DNA of 64,000 nucleotides from Macquaria australasica (lineage: Eukaryota; Chordata; Actinopteri; Centrarchiformes; Percichthyidae): contig SEMN01000269.1 of assembly GCA_005408345.1 (NCBI GenBank), positions 1 through 64,000 on the forward strand, written 5' to 3'. Below the pieces are notes generated by a model. That model made no database searches, had not been told where the DNA came from, and saw only the letters and a list, made by a program, of their open reading frames with translations. Numbering within the stretch: position 1 is the stretch's first letter; each line of letters starts with the position of its first letter. Shown in pieces: positions 39,501 to 51,800 of this stretch. The position numbers were made by a program, and so were the translations under genes.

Positions 39501-42500
39501 TAAAGTCTTCCAGGTCCCCCCAGGTGGGACAGTGAGAAGTGAGCAGGTAAGTACAGTTGCCATAGACATCAAAGTTACGCCCATCAAAAGGTGGTATAAT
39601 GAGGATCTCCTTTGGCTATGCACACCCCAGGCCCATCCATGCGACAGCCCAGGACTCCATTCAGAACCTTGCACACTTGACCATCCTGGCAATAAGACTT
39701 ATCACACAAGTCTTTGAATTAGGCTGGCAGACACACTTCTCCTGGCACTGTTTGTCGATCCAGAAGTTCTCCTTCGGGAGATAGTAGGAACCTTGGTGAA
39801 GACAACCACACTTGCTACGTGGTACACACTTCCCACCACTCAACAGATACCCCCCGTTGCATTGGCATGATTCCACACAGGACAGGGTGCAATTAAGATG
39901 GGCCTCTGGGTTACCGCAGGTAGCAGGGCAGGCAGAACCACAGATCTCATAGTGGCTGTTTAAAGGACATGCCATAGCTGTGAAAGGAACATCATCCTCT
40001 TAGCATTTTTTACCCAGCAAACCATGTAATCACATTATAAAAAAAAATAAAATTAAAAAAAGTAAATCTCACAGCACTTGGCGATGGTTCTCCAGTTTTG
40101 GACTCTGATCCCGAGTCTCTGGCATATGTTGGCATAGGCCGTCAAGATCTTGCACATAGAAGAGGCAGCTTTATTGACACAGGTTGTTCACACAACTACG
40201 AACAAATGGCTCAGGATCAATATACGAGTGACAATCTGCAAAAGGTCCACCACTCCTCTGCAGTAGAGTGCACCCAATCCAGAAGGAGTTGCCTTTAATG
40301 CCAGGAAAAGATTTGGTTTGGCTTTGAGTGCACACTGGACATGACACCACCACCACAATCCTCAATACAGGAGCCTGCGTCACTGTTCACCACCCATGGG
40401 AGGGTAAAATTCACAATCTGGGTCTCATCAGTGCCATTAGAGGTAATGACGCCATCTGAGGAGCTGTGATTAGCATTTCCACACAAACCGCACAGGACTG
40501 CATATAGCTCTGGGGCAACTTCAACCTGCAGATGGTCCTTCCAGTCATAGTGCAGAGCCAGGCCAATGGCAGTGTCCAAGACAACACCGGAGCCACTTTC
40601 ATTACAGTTCAGGGACCCATTTCCCAGGGTGAGGGGCAGGTTCCTCTTCTGTCCGTTGATCTATGAGTTTAGATGCAAGAACAATGTACATGACCACTTA
40701 ACAGCTACAAAAAGTGTATGTTTAAAAGAATTTAGTATACTCACCCCAACATGATTTGTGTCTCCTTTAACTATGGAGATATTAAAGCCCTGGACGCTTA
40801 TCTGCACTGTGTAGATGGTAGAGACCGTGGCACTGCTCAAATATGCTCTGGCTATATTAATCTGTAGTGGAACATAAGCATTTAAGCCTGGACAGGTAGT
40901 CTGCACTAAAGTATAGTTACAGTTTCCCTGTAGGACAAAATCTCTTCATCAAAGGTGCAGTAATAAGAGTCACCCCATGCAGAGCATATTTTAGATTTCA
41001 TAGAACAGAGTGGTTTTCCATCTTTGATAGAGCACTTCTGTTTGTGACCACAATGCAACTCTTCACAAGAAGCTGCAGATGAAATAGAAAGAAAAAATTA
41101 GTACACATCTACATGAAAGTGAGCATTTGATGACTGTTAATCTGTGTAACAATTAAGTCAAACGCTCAACATGTAATGCAAAGTCATTCAAAAAGCCCCA
41201 ATACATACTTTTATCACACACTGCTGGATATAGTTGTCTGTTCATGGTACTCAGATAGTGTCCCACATCTCTGTCTGTGTGAAGGGAACTGGGCTCTGCA
41301 TCATCAGGCAGCTGAGCAAAGTTGGGCTTCTGGGAGATTTTAACATCAGACTTAAAATATTGTCCTTCTGTGTAAGTACTGTTATCTTGCTGCTCACTCA
41401 TATCACCTGAATCAAACAAAGGTACAGTCTGACAGATATCAACAGATGGCAGTACTGTTAGAGTTGAAGGACACTGTATTATCATGTCTGAAGTAAACAA
41501 GTTGAAGGGGACTTTCACTAGTGATGTGGATTTTATCAGAGGTCACAATAGGGATGACCATCATAACGCCACCAACAAGAGACACTTTCTTTCGCTCGGT
41601 GATGGTAGTGATGTCAAGGTCTGAGTTGAAAGTAGCCATTGCCAACAAGAAACTGGAACTCATTCTTGTGTTTACCAAGGGAGGGATAATGTAATCAAAA
41701 CTCCAGTGAGAGACTGGTTTCAGGTCAGCAAATCCATACAAGCAATCCCCAGGTGCATGTTTGGAGCAGGTAAAACCAACCACAACACCTACAGCTTCTT
41801 GGGAGTTTAACTCTGAGCCAGAGAGGTTGGAGTTGCTCTGGAGGTAAACACTCTGCAGCACCCCTATTTGCACCTTAGGGACACTACCACTGGGGTACAT
41901 ATTGCCTTTAAAGAGCACTTCCCCTGAGAGGAAGATATCCACTGTTGTCTCGTGGTCTGAGCTAGTGATCACCATCTGGCTGACAGCTGTCTGGTTAGGG
42001 AAGTGAGGAGTTATGGGATAGTAGTGGGTCCCCCAGGAAGACACATCATGAAGGAGGCTGTGGTCACAACCAGTGTGGGTACAGAATGAGGCAAGGACTG
42101 TAACAGGCCATACAGAGTTCACACTGAGGAGATAGGAGGAGTGATCACTGTCCATTCCCACAGACAATGGCAGGTGAATTGTCTTTGACTGGCTAGCAGA
42201 GAGGAAGATGCGTTGTATGAAGCTGCTTTCCAGAACCTTTACAGTGACTGAGGTCCAGACACCAGTGGCTGTGATAGTTACTTGATGGTTATCATTTGCT
42301 GTTGGGTCATTATGAGGGGGAAACATCAGAAACTTCCTACCAGGCCTGGCCCCAGACAGTCCTGCAGAGGAGAATATAAAATTGAGTTACACTTATTCAT
42401 TATAAAACATTTCAATATGCTCTCACATCACAACTGCAGAACATACGCATCTAGAGTGAACATGATTTATCAAAGATGGACTACTCTGACAGCAGTTGAA

Positions 42501-44028
42501 GTCATTTAATCTATTCACTGTGGGCATTGAGCAAGTTTCCCAGTGTGCACAGCAAGTCTACTTGTGTAACAGAGATATGATTGGTGGTGTCAGATTTCAG
42601 CAAGTTCAGCAGCCAATGAAGGACATAGTTCCTAGTTCTTGACGAGTACACCTATGTTAAAACGTGCACCCTCACTCTGGCAGTTTCCATGATAACAAGG
42701 ATCTTGGCGTGGGAGCAACAACATACCAGCGGTGCATAGAGGCAACTCTGAACAGCAGCTCATTTAAATGTAAGTTCACCTTTCAGCAAATATTCTAAAT
42801 GAGTATGAGGTTACTTGCATAAAACTATTGTATTTCCTACACATTAATTACCTTTTAGCATAAACTTATATTGCATGGATTGCAGTGGTGGAATGTAACT
42901 AAGTGCATTTACTCAAGTACTGTACCTAAATAAAATTTTGAGGTACTTGTACTTCACCAAGTACTTTGGAAGTATAAAGTAGCATAAAATGGAAATACTC
43001 TGCTCCACTACAGTTCAGGGGGAAATATTGTACTTTTTACTCCACTACATAAATATTTGATAACTTTGTTACCTTGCAGATTCAGATAAATACAAAACAT
43101 AAATCAATAAATGATGTGTTAGAGATTACTGTAAGCTACCCAGTAATCAGTTGAAATCAGCCCCACCTTTACCAGCTGCAACATTAAAGGGATGCTTACA
43201 CAATGCATTAATAATTATTCTTAAAATGACCATTCTGCATAATGAGTACTTTTACTTTTCATACATTAAGGACGTTTATGCAAATATTTTTGTACTTTTA
43301 CCAATTTAGAATGCAGGACTTTATTTGCAACAGTATTTCTATACTGTGGTATTGCTACTTTTACGCAAGTAAAAGATCCAAGTACTTCTTCAACCACTGA
43401 TGAATTGTCATTGCAAATAGTAAGTCAATATGAAACAAAAGCAAAAGGGGTCATATATTTCTTTTAAGACATAACAAAAGCATTGTGATAAAAAGGCAAA
43501 CTGATTGTTGGTGTGGTCCGATCCATTGTTTTTATACATACAATGATGCCTTCTAATCACCTCCCAAATGCAGAGAAAAGACAAGAAGATTTCTCAACAC
43601 ACCAATTACTGAGCATGATTCCCATTAATAGTGCACAGATTAGTACGTTTTGTCTGTTTCATGGGCTGGGACATAGCCACACCCCATTCATCACTCAAAA
43701 CTAGACAAATACAATTTCTCAATGTACACAGAAAAACTGCTGAGACTTGAGTGTTGCAGATTAAAGAAGAATAATGCTAATGCAAGTGTGCTGCAAATAT
43801 TTAGAGTGTGTGTGTGTGCGTGTGTGTCTGGGGGGGTGGGGGTGAAGGTAAAAATAAACATAGCTGAGTGAAGAAAAGACTAACATGCTGAACAACTAGC
43901 TGAGTTACCCGAGTTTGTGCACATAACCCGTAAACAGTTTAACTGCCCAGCACCTACAAACAATGGTCTATATGCAAACACTTACCAAGTCCCAAGAGGC
44001 ACACCTGGAGCAGCAGTACAAACTGCAT
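27600..44028 (-). pseudogene. FCGBP-like gene B, nine VWD units, about 16 frameshifts
   Basis: Exons, 5' to 3': 43986-44028 (signal peptide MQFVLLLQVCLLGL), 41209-42361 (IgGFc-binding region), 40745-41072, 40073-40660, 39385-39977, 38745-39288, 38102-38652, 37472-38027, 37072-37268, 36559-36697, 35375-35932, 34387-34955, 33697-34250, 33398-33597, 33074-33209, 32622-32951, 31988-32538, 31314-31888, 30650-31219, 29414-29964, 28814-29338, 28548-28739, 28074-28449, 27707-27976, 27600-27615 (ends CGLTG). The layout and terminal exons mirror gene A. Frame breaks occur near 41,480, 40,950, 40,350, 40,190, 39,710, 39,590, 35,900, 33,705, 32,730, 31,175, 29,905, 29,515, 29,080, 28,600, 28,130 and 27,795. 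The VWD-N exon of D4 is missing between 36,559 and 35,932. D2-C8 and D3 are fully open. GDPH survives only in D2. Several structural Cys are lost (for example YGLCG in D6 and SGLCG in D7). Each break is a small indel, so base-calling error cannot be excluded. Confidence 0.8.
42883..43399. mobile_element. hAT-type MITE in gene B intron 1
   Basis: A 517-bp element begins CAGTGGTGGAA and ends TTCAACCACTG (short inverted repeats). It is flanked by 8-bp near-perfect duplications, ATGGATTG and ATGAATTG. The interior has repeated AAGTACTTG/TACTTTTAC motifs, as in a very common fish MITE family. It has no coding capacity. The 8-bp duplication points to hAT mobilisation. Confidence 0.85.
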
Positions 44029-44474
44029 TACTGCACTGAAACAAAACAACATTAATAGAACAACTGTATCGATTCTGTTTTCCCCACAACTTTTAGGATA
44101 TTTGCATGCCTGGGAAAACACCAAACATCGAAACTCGGTGATGAGCTAGCAACACAATGCCAGAAAAAGGGGAAATATACTAAAGATAGCCAATTATCAC
44201 ACCTGTGCTTGTTAAGGCACATAGGAGTCTGTCAGTCGGTACGTGTGGACGTCACCATTTGTCACCAATTAGGCTGCAACTTCCAGGTGATGCGCATTAT
44301 CATTAACTTCCATAAAGTGGTGCTTCTGATCTTGAAATGTATTATTAAAATGGTTAAGTAATTTTTTTTTTGTTGTTGTTGCAACTTCTGGTTTAGTTCA
44401 AATAAAAATAATCACCAATCATTACACAATTTTACCGGAAATGGTGGGAAGTTATCTAATTTTCTACATATCAC

Positions 44475-44477
<3 letters not shown>

Positions 44478-44523
<46 letters not shown>
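44478..44523. repeat. (TA)n microsatellite
   Basis: An uninterrupted TA dinucleotide array upstream of gene B. Confidence 0.9.
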
Positions 44524-44526
<3 letters not shown>

Positions 44527-47500
44527 CTTTTACATTTTTATATCGTGTCCTAAGCTATGATCAGTATCTAAGCAGTATCTTAGTTTTCAGGAAACTGTCG
44601 TGACAGCATTTCTCAACAGACCCAGGGAGGTATTTTCCGCTGTAGCACGGGGCAGTTCAGCGCATAATGAGGCGGCTGTAAATTCCCTCGTAGGTGAGAA
44701 GAAAGTTGCCCCGAACTTGGCCCACATAGCAGCAGACAGCCCTTCCTGTAAACACGTTGGCTCATCTGAACTACTGGGGTGTACAGCTGTGGTGAGTGCA
44801 TGAACTTTAAGGGCAGAGAAGAAGAGAGAGACACACAAGGATATGATTTCAAAACGTGAATTTCCACGAACGGAGTGCACATTTTTGCAATAGAGCTGTC
44901 TTTCACATGTAGCTATTGGTAAGTTAGAGGTGATTTTAAATGTTGTCAGTACTTGGCTGTATATATCTAGCCCATATGGAAGCTAATGAGCAGCAGCGTG
45001 TAGCCTGCAGTCTTTCCTCCATACTTTATTTTCTCAGCTTTTCTGGCTTTTCTCACCAAGTGCACCCAAGTTCATGTGAGTTGTTTATTACCTGTATCAT
45101 TCTCACAGTGTAACTCATGGAGAGAGATTTTGGCTCTAACCAACAGCAGTTGTGTTTGTTATACAGTGAGTCAACGTGACAGTAACTTGATTTCATCCAT
45201 TCAAGAAGTGCAGGCTTCTTCCTTAAGGAAGCAGGTTACAGAAGGTGAGGGTGTTGTGAATTTAAAAAAACGTGGCACACTGCAGCACCCCTTATCTCGC
45301 TTTCTGTGTATGTATAAGATTACCATGCTTTTCACACTGTGCTGGTGAGTACCTTTTTAACTTAAATATTAGTCTGCAAACAAATAAAATGTTTTGTTGG
45401 ACCCTTTATATCTTGTCTTTGCAGAGTTTAAAAAAATATATTCTGTAGAGTTTTTTTTTTGTTTTTTTGTCTTGTTTCTTGGAGGAGTGATGAGGCTGCA
45501 TTTCAGATAGATTGGACTGTGAAAACCCTCAGTGTGACTGGGATAAGTCTTGTGATAGTGTTGTTAACAAAACAAAGAACAGCAGCTTTGTCTCCATCTG
45601 ATAAAAAGTAAACCTGAGGTGTACGTGCCTAGAGTCCTGTATGTCCTGAATCTGTTCATTGCTGTTTTGGTCACGGTAGAGGTTGAAAATGCCATAATTG
45701 TGGCGCAACCGTAGAATGATCTTGTCATTCTTGTGTGTTCACAGGTCTTATAGTTTTGCACACACACACACACAGAGGGAGAGAGAGAGAGCAAATGCAG
45801 GATATGTGTCCTCCAAGGCAGCTGTCATTTTCAGACACACTCTCACATCATCCTAGTTTTACTACTGACCTTATTGGCAGCCTGATGCTCAACAAGTCAT
45901 CCACAAACCATTTGCATTGGAAATAACTGCTTAGTTGTCAGGCTCATTGTTTATTGATGGTGGATCGCTCACTGGTTTGCATGGCACCAACTGAGGTATT
46001 GTGAGGTATTTTTATTTTTCACATTAGTTTCCTTGTTGCTTTGCGGTCCAGCGGCATAGCAGAGTGTGTTATGTTAAAGGGAAAAAAAGGAATTTGCATC
46101 AACCTCACTTAGATAAACAGCTCCTGTAGAGATGGCAGAGTTGAATAAACATTTCAATAAGAATATTTTCTCTCTTCACTGAACCAGAGTTAGCTACCAC
46201 TTTTATAAAATTGAATGGCAATGAATAACAAATGATCTGGGTGCTTTTTTCCCTTTCTCTCTCACTCTTTGTCCTTGTTGTGGGGCTCATTCGTCTGTTC
46301 TAGCTTTGACACGTCTTCACAGTAATCAGTTTTTCCTTGCTATCTTCTCTCTTCTTTCTCTCAAATGTTCTTTCTTGTATTTGTTTTCCTATGAACTCTC
46401 TCGACTACAGCAATTCTAATATCTTTGCACATTAGTGATCGCTATCGCTGGTGTCAAAGTCGTGTCAGCGATGCACTATGGTTGAGCAGAGGGCTGTTAT
46501 CAGTAGGAGCAGATAAGAAAGAGATAATCCGTGTTTCTGCATGTAGTTCTGTTTATGTACATGTAGTTAACCTCTGTTAGTGTGTGTATTTTGTTGGTAT
46601 AGATTGGGGAGTGGAAAGTGTTCATCATTCAAAATTAAACCTGGAAAACAAGATTTAGGTGTCCTGTGAGCTGTGCTGGCCTGGCCAGACAGGTATGAGC
46701 GGGTTCAGGGTTTATCCTGTCAGTGGAAAACTGCAGTGGGGAAAATGGAGCAAAAACAAGACACGTTCACCCTCCAGCAACAGTACAGTATATGCCTCTC
46801 TTGGAACACTGCACTCCAGTTTTATGATTTATAGATTTCTACATTTACCTTCTATGATCTTTGCATCTCTAGCCAGAAGGCAGCTGGCATGTCTACTTTA
46901 TAAGCAAGCCACTGGTTATTATATGTTGCAAATTAGGTCTGGTATTAAAGAGCAAATTCAATTGGCATTCAAATGTACAAGAATATATTACCCAATTTGA
47001 AAAATAATACAGGCGTCAGGAGCCATTTTGATAGAGGCAGTGGACTGGGTTGATAAATATTTCCAAATTGGATCAGCTTATTATTTCACCCAAAGCGACT
47101 CTGAAAAGCAAATTGGATACAGAAGGGGATTTTATTTGCAGCTTCTTAGGTTGTTTGCGTTTGGAGATTTACTGCAGCTATTCAAGAGGCCAGAACAGCC
47201 CACACTACGCTCCCTCTCCAATCAGCCTCAGTTGTGTGATTAACATCTTTTTCCAAAATAGTCAACCAAAATAGTTCTTAATGCTGTTCTGGTAATTTAG
47301 CATGAAGATAATCTTGTTGTGGACTGGGCTGTATTCGTTCGTGTGCGGCCCTACAGGGTGGACATTTGTCTCACATGAAACTCTCTAGACATCAACTACC
47401 ACGGCAGCATTTATAGATGAGATTACAGTTTTTGGCCAGATTCCTGAGGTCTAGGTCCTGTCAAAAACCTTACTGAAAGAATGAACTGATATTGAAAAGA

Positions 47501-48324
47501 CTCCTTTCTTTCTCACTTCCATTCACCAAGTATGGTAATTGGAATCTACTCGCCATGCGGTGAGCATAATCCACTTCCTTAAATTGTAGTAATGAGTAGG
47601 AAACAGTAAGTCAGTAATGGCTGTGTGGGGGTGTAGGGTGGGTGTTTAGATGTTTGCTGCTGTCCCTCAGAGCCCTATTTGATAATCTGCACCTTAACAA
47701 TGCAGGTCACCTCAGTTTTTTCCACATAGTCATTAACTATGGAGGAAACAAGGACACAATGGGCATGGCTAACAATGAAGAGGCGCATACACTGTAACAT
47801 TTGGCACAAAGGTCAATGGGAGAGTTCCCTCTGTGTACAGTTATCAAACATTGCATGAGTGACTATTGGTTCCTGATCCCATGCCAACCTCAATGGCTAA
47901 ATCTGACCAATGAGGCTTCATCCGGGACCTTGACTGGTACAGAGGTCATTCCCATGTTTCCCATTTAAAAATATCACCATTCATATTGTGTTGGATACAG
48001 CTGGGGCTTTGTTTGGTGGGCTAAGAACATCTGCGTTTCACATCTATGTGGTGGTGATGGGGAGCGGAGGTAGGGTTTGTTTTAGGCCCTGTGCCATGAG
48101 GAAGTTGTGAGATTTCTCCTAACAACACACACACAAAAAAAGATTTCACAGCCAACGTAAATGCATCAGTTGGTTTCTGGGATAACACAAAGCTGACGGA
48201 TAAGTATGTTCAAGTAAAACCGAGCTCACACTTTTTCTTTCCCGATTTAGCATGAAAAGAATATTACTTAGCAGGATACAATATAAACAAAATAATTGAT
48301 TTATTTGATTCCTTTCCTTTGTTT

Positions 48325-48420
48325 TGCCAGTGTAAAACTTTATTTTATTTATTTATATAGCACCTTTTTAACACAGGTTACAAAGTGCTTTACATCAACA
48401 TCAATACACGTAAGTGGATG
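48325..48420 (-). repeat. Possible LINE/SINE 3'-tail remnant
   Basis: A stretch with TTTATTTATATAGCACC and CAAAGTGCTTTACAT reads, on the minus strand, like the 3' tail of fish L2-type retroposons (GTAAAGCACTTTG, then GCTATATAAATAAA). Only the tail is visible and no target duplication was found. Confidence 0.4.
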
Positions 48421-48865
48421 TCATTGGACACTTTTTTTGTTGCTCGATGCCTGGCTTTGCATAGGGAGGGGAAAATGTTGAATAGACACTTGTTACCAGC
48501 TGACTGTGACAGAATTCTCAGAAAAGTTTTTCTGCTGAGCACTATGGGAAATGAAGTTGCCATTCACTGAACCTTTTGCCACCACACACCTCAGATTACA
48601 ATCTAGATTTGCATGCATACCTTTTTAAACAAGGACAGTACAAACAGTACAAAACTTGTTGGCTTGGAATTTGGAGTTTTTACACTGACTAGCAGTATGT
48701 GATCCTGAAACTGAAAGTACCAGACAAGCCCCAATAATAGACTGTGTTGCTGCTTTCCATCACACTCTATCTCTAAACCAAAACACCAAGATTTCACATA
48801 CATCAATGACTGAATATTAATAGCAGATATTTTTAACTTTTCTTTTCCCCCCGCAGCATTTGAAG

Positions 48866-51800
48866 ATGATGCGATTGCTATTCCTGTGTCTGCTGCTGCT
48901 GCCAGCTGCTACTGGTATGTTCTCATCTCTGTGAGGCTTTCAGGTGATAAATATCTAATCATGGGTCTATGCCGCCCCATGCTGGCATGTTTTCCTCACC
49001 TACATATGTATGTGGACAGTCTGTGCAGATTAATGTATGCGCCCACTTTTGAATTGTACAACCACCTAGAAGAAAAGGTTGCATACAAAGAGAAACATGC
49101 ATGGTGAAATTAGCAACAATATTCCCAATGCTGTACCTTTCTTGGTGTAGAAGATACCATAAAAAAAACAGCAGATAGACTCATTTTTGTAATGTATGTA
49201 ATACAATTATACCATTAACTCTACTGTAGCCCAAATACGTTTTGTGCTGTACAGTCCATGTAAGCATCGTCTGAATGTAGCAGTATTCTGGAGCAGAATT
49301 TCTGGTGAATATTAACCTTTAAAAACTGTATTGTCGTGAGTATTGTGAATGTACTCTAACTCTGCACCTTTTTTTTTTTTTTTTTTTTGCAGCTGTCTCA
49401 GAAGAGAACAGAGAAGGATCAGCTGACGGAGGTATATAATTTATCTTTATCTCTAAAATAAAGAAAACTGGAGCCTTTCCAAGGTTATCAACAAGTGAAT
49501 TGTAACTTGTTATAGCTTGACGTCAATTTAGGGACAGACATAAATTGATTTAAATTAACTATTTAAATAAACTGAGAGATCACACCTCTACGCAACAACA
49601 AAGAACATTTTTTGCTAATTTGTTTTGAAAGGAATTATGCCACTGTAATTTCATTCTCAGGTTCTTTCGGTTATTTCTACATGTTTCTTGTACAGTTATC
49701 AGTTCCAACATTTGGTCCTTGTTTTGACTTCGGGTAAGCTTAGTGGGTCCTTCAGGCCATGTATGATGTAATTAACAGATGTCAAGGCCACATCAGACAT
49801 GTTTGTTGACATGAACTATTGAACTTCATGTCAAATAGAATAACTTAAAAACATGATGTAGATTCATAATGCAGCCTGGACAAGAAGAAAAAAAAAACTT
49901 TTCTAGGGGTTTGATTCTCCACATTTCTACTCTCTTCACATGAGTGCACAACAGTGCTGCATGATTCTGTGAGATGACTCTCACTTGAAAGTCTTCCATT
50001 TATCACTTAATTGTTTTCCTTCTTTATTTAGAGTTTCATTATTTACTCGCAGTTTTGGTCACTTGTTTATGGGTGTGGTTTCTTGTTTGCAGTTTTGTTA
50101 TTGCGTACAGTTTAGATGGTTTTCGTTCTCTCTGTACAATATTGATTCTTGTTTATAGTTTTCATTTTTTTTGCTCTCAGACCTTTTGGTCCTAAACTGA
50201 CTTCATATAACCCTCAATCGATAGTGTTGCTAAAATATTAGAGGTGTTATCTATATCCTGGCTATTGTACAGCAGAATAACTTATTATTATTTGAAAGTG
50301 CTCACACTGAGAAGCATGCGTTTCTTTAGTGTACACACATCTGATTTCTCCTTATTTCACAGATATGTATGATGACGAGGATGAGGATATCCAAAAAAGT
50401 GAGTTTATTACCTCAGTTTCCAAGACTGGATTGAAGGGCAGTAGGATTTTCTAGTTTCTTCTGCATCACACCCACAAACACTGTAATGGGAGCTGTTGAC
50501 AGGAAAGTATGTGAAGGTTATGGCCTGTGTAATTATTGTCAGTAAGTCAACATTGAGTGTATGGTTGCTCTAGTCCAGTGTGATGTGTGAAGGGCTGTGG
50601 CCCCCGTTGGCTTTCCCTCCTCCCAGCCATTAAGCCCTGAATGGAATCAATTACCTCCCTGGAGGGGCACTGTGGATTCTGCCGAAAGGCCAATGAACAC
50701 GTCAACATCTCCGCCATCGTACCGGTCAGCTAATCAACATTGGCATTCTCATTCTCTCTTCACGCCTCTCTCCGTCGCTCCTCATCTTCACTTTGATGGA
50801 CGTTTGATAGAATTACAGATCTGTTTAGAACAGTCGGCTCTTGGAGAAGCAAGCTTTCTGCTCTCCCTCTCCCTCCCTGTAGACACAAGCTACAAACTAC
50901 ATATACATTTTTTCATTTTCCTCAAGTACATTTTAATAACTCAAGCAACACACACGTTAAAATGATTGCTTGGAACTGGGACTCCAAGTTACAAACAGGG
51001 AAACAGGGGGACTCAGCTAGCCTGGCTGTGTCCAAAGGTGACAAAATCCACCTACAAGCTCCTCTAAAGCTCATTTATTACTTGTTTGTTTAATCCGTAC
51101 AAAAAACAAAGTGTAAAAAAACACAAGTTGTGGTTTTACAGGGGTTTTTGTGCCAGACTGTTGTTGGCCATGTGAACTTTGGCTTTTGTACAGATTAAAC
51201 AAATGAGCGTGTTAATTAATGAGCTGTTGGGTTGGCTGCTTTTTCGACTCTCGGCAAGAAAAACTATTAGAGCTGTAGAACGATTCCTTTAATGACTTCA
51301 ATTCTCTATTGAAACCCTTAAACGTTTGTTTAGGGACGAAGAGCAATAATCATTCAAAAATCTTGATCAGACTTTTGGTGGTATTGCTGTCTTCTGTTTG
51401 CAGTAGAAGTACTGCATAAAGAAGTGTTATGTGGGGGGTTGAAATATACAGTACACCTGAAATCAGTGAAACTTGTGTTAACTGTTCTCTTGTTCTCTTT
51501 ACAAGTTGTAGTGATGACAGATCTTCCCCGCAAACACGCTCCTGACACAAATGCAGATAAAACCACAGGTGTAGAAGACACAACGGGTAAGAGAAGTATT
51601 TTAATTGTATTTAACGATATATAGTAAATGTATTAAAATGTTGAAGTACATATCATGTATGAAGGTTTCATAATATCATACACTGGTATCAACTTAACTG
51701 CTTGTTTAATACACTTTCAGCTAACCTTTTATGTTTTCTCCTTTTAGATCAGTTCACCCTGATTATCATCGTTGTAGCTGTGACCGTGTTGACTCTTGCA

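Larger units (their letters stand above)
44029..48865. other. Intergenic region between genes B and C
   Basis: The region contains a (TA)n microsatellite (about 44,478-44,523) and moderately GC-rich sequence at 44,590-44,830 that could hold gene C's promoter or 5' UTR exon, because gene C's start codon sits just after a splice acceptor. That assignment is a guess. A repeat-like stretch lies at about 48,325-48,420. Otherwise no exons, RNA genes or transposon ends were recognised. Confidence 0.5.

Noticed and set aside
27600..44028. Programmed frameshifting as an explanation for gene B
   Set aside because: The shifts vary in direction and sequence context and are too many. No common slippery site is seen.
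44588..44906. Overlapping ORFs on both strands in GC-richer sequence
   Set aside because: No conserved motif or convincing splice signals. A promoter or non-coding exon of gene C is possible but not shown.
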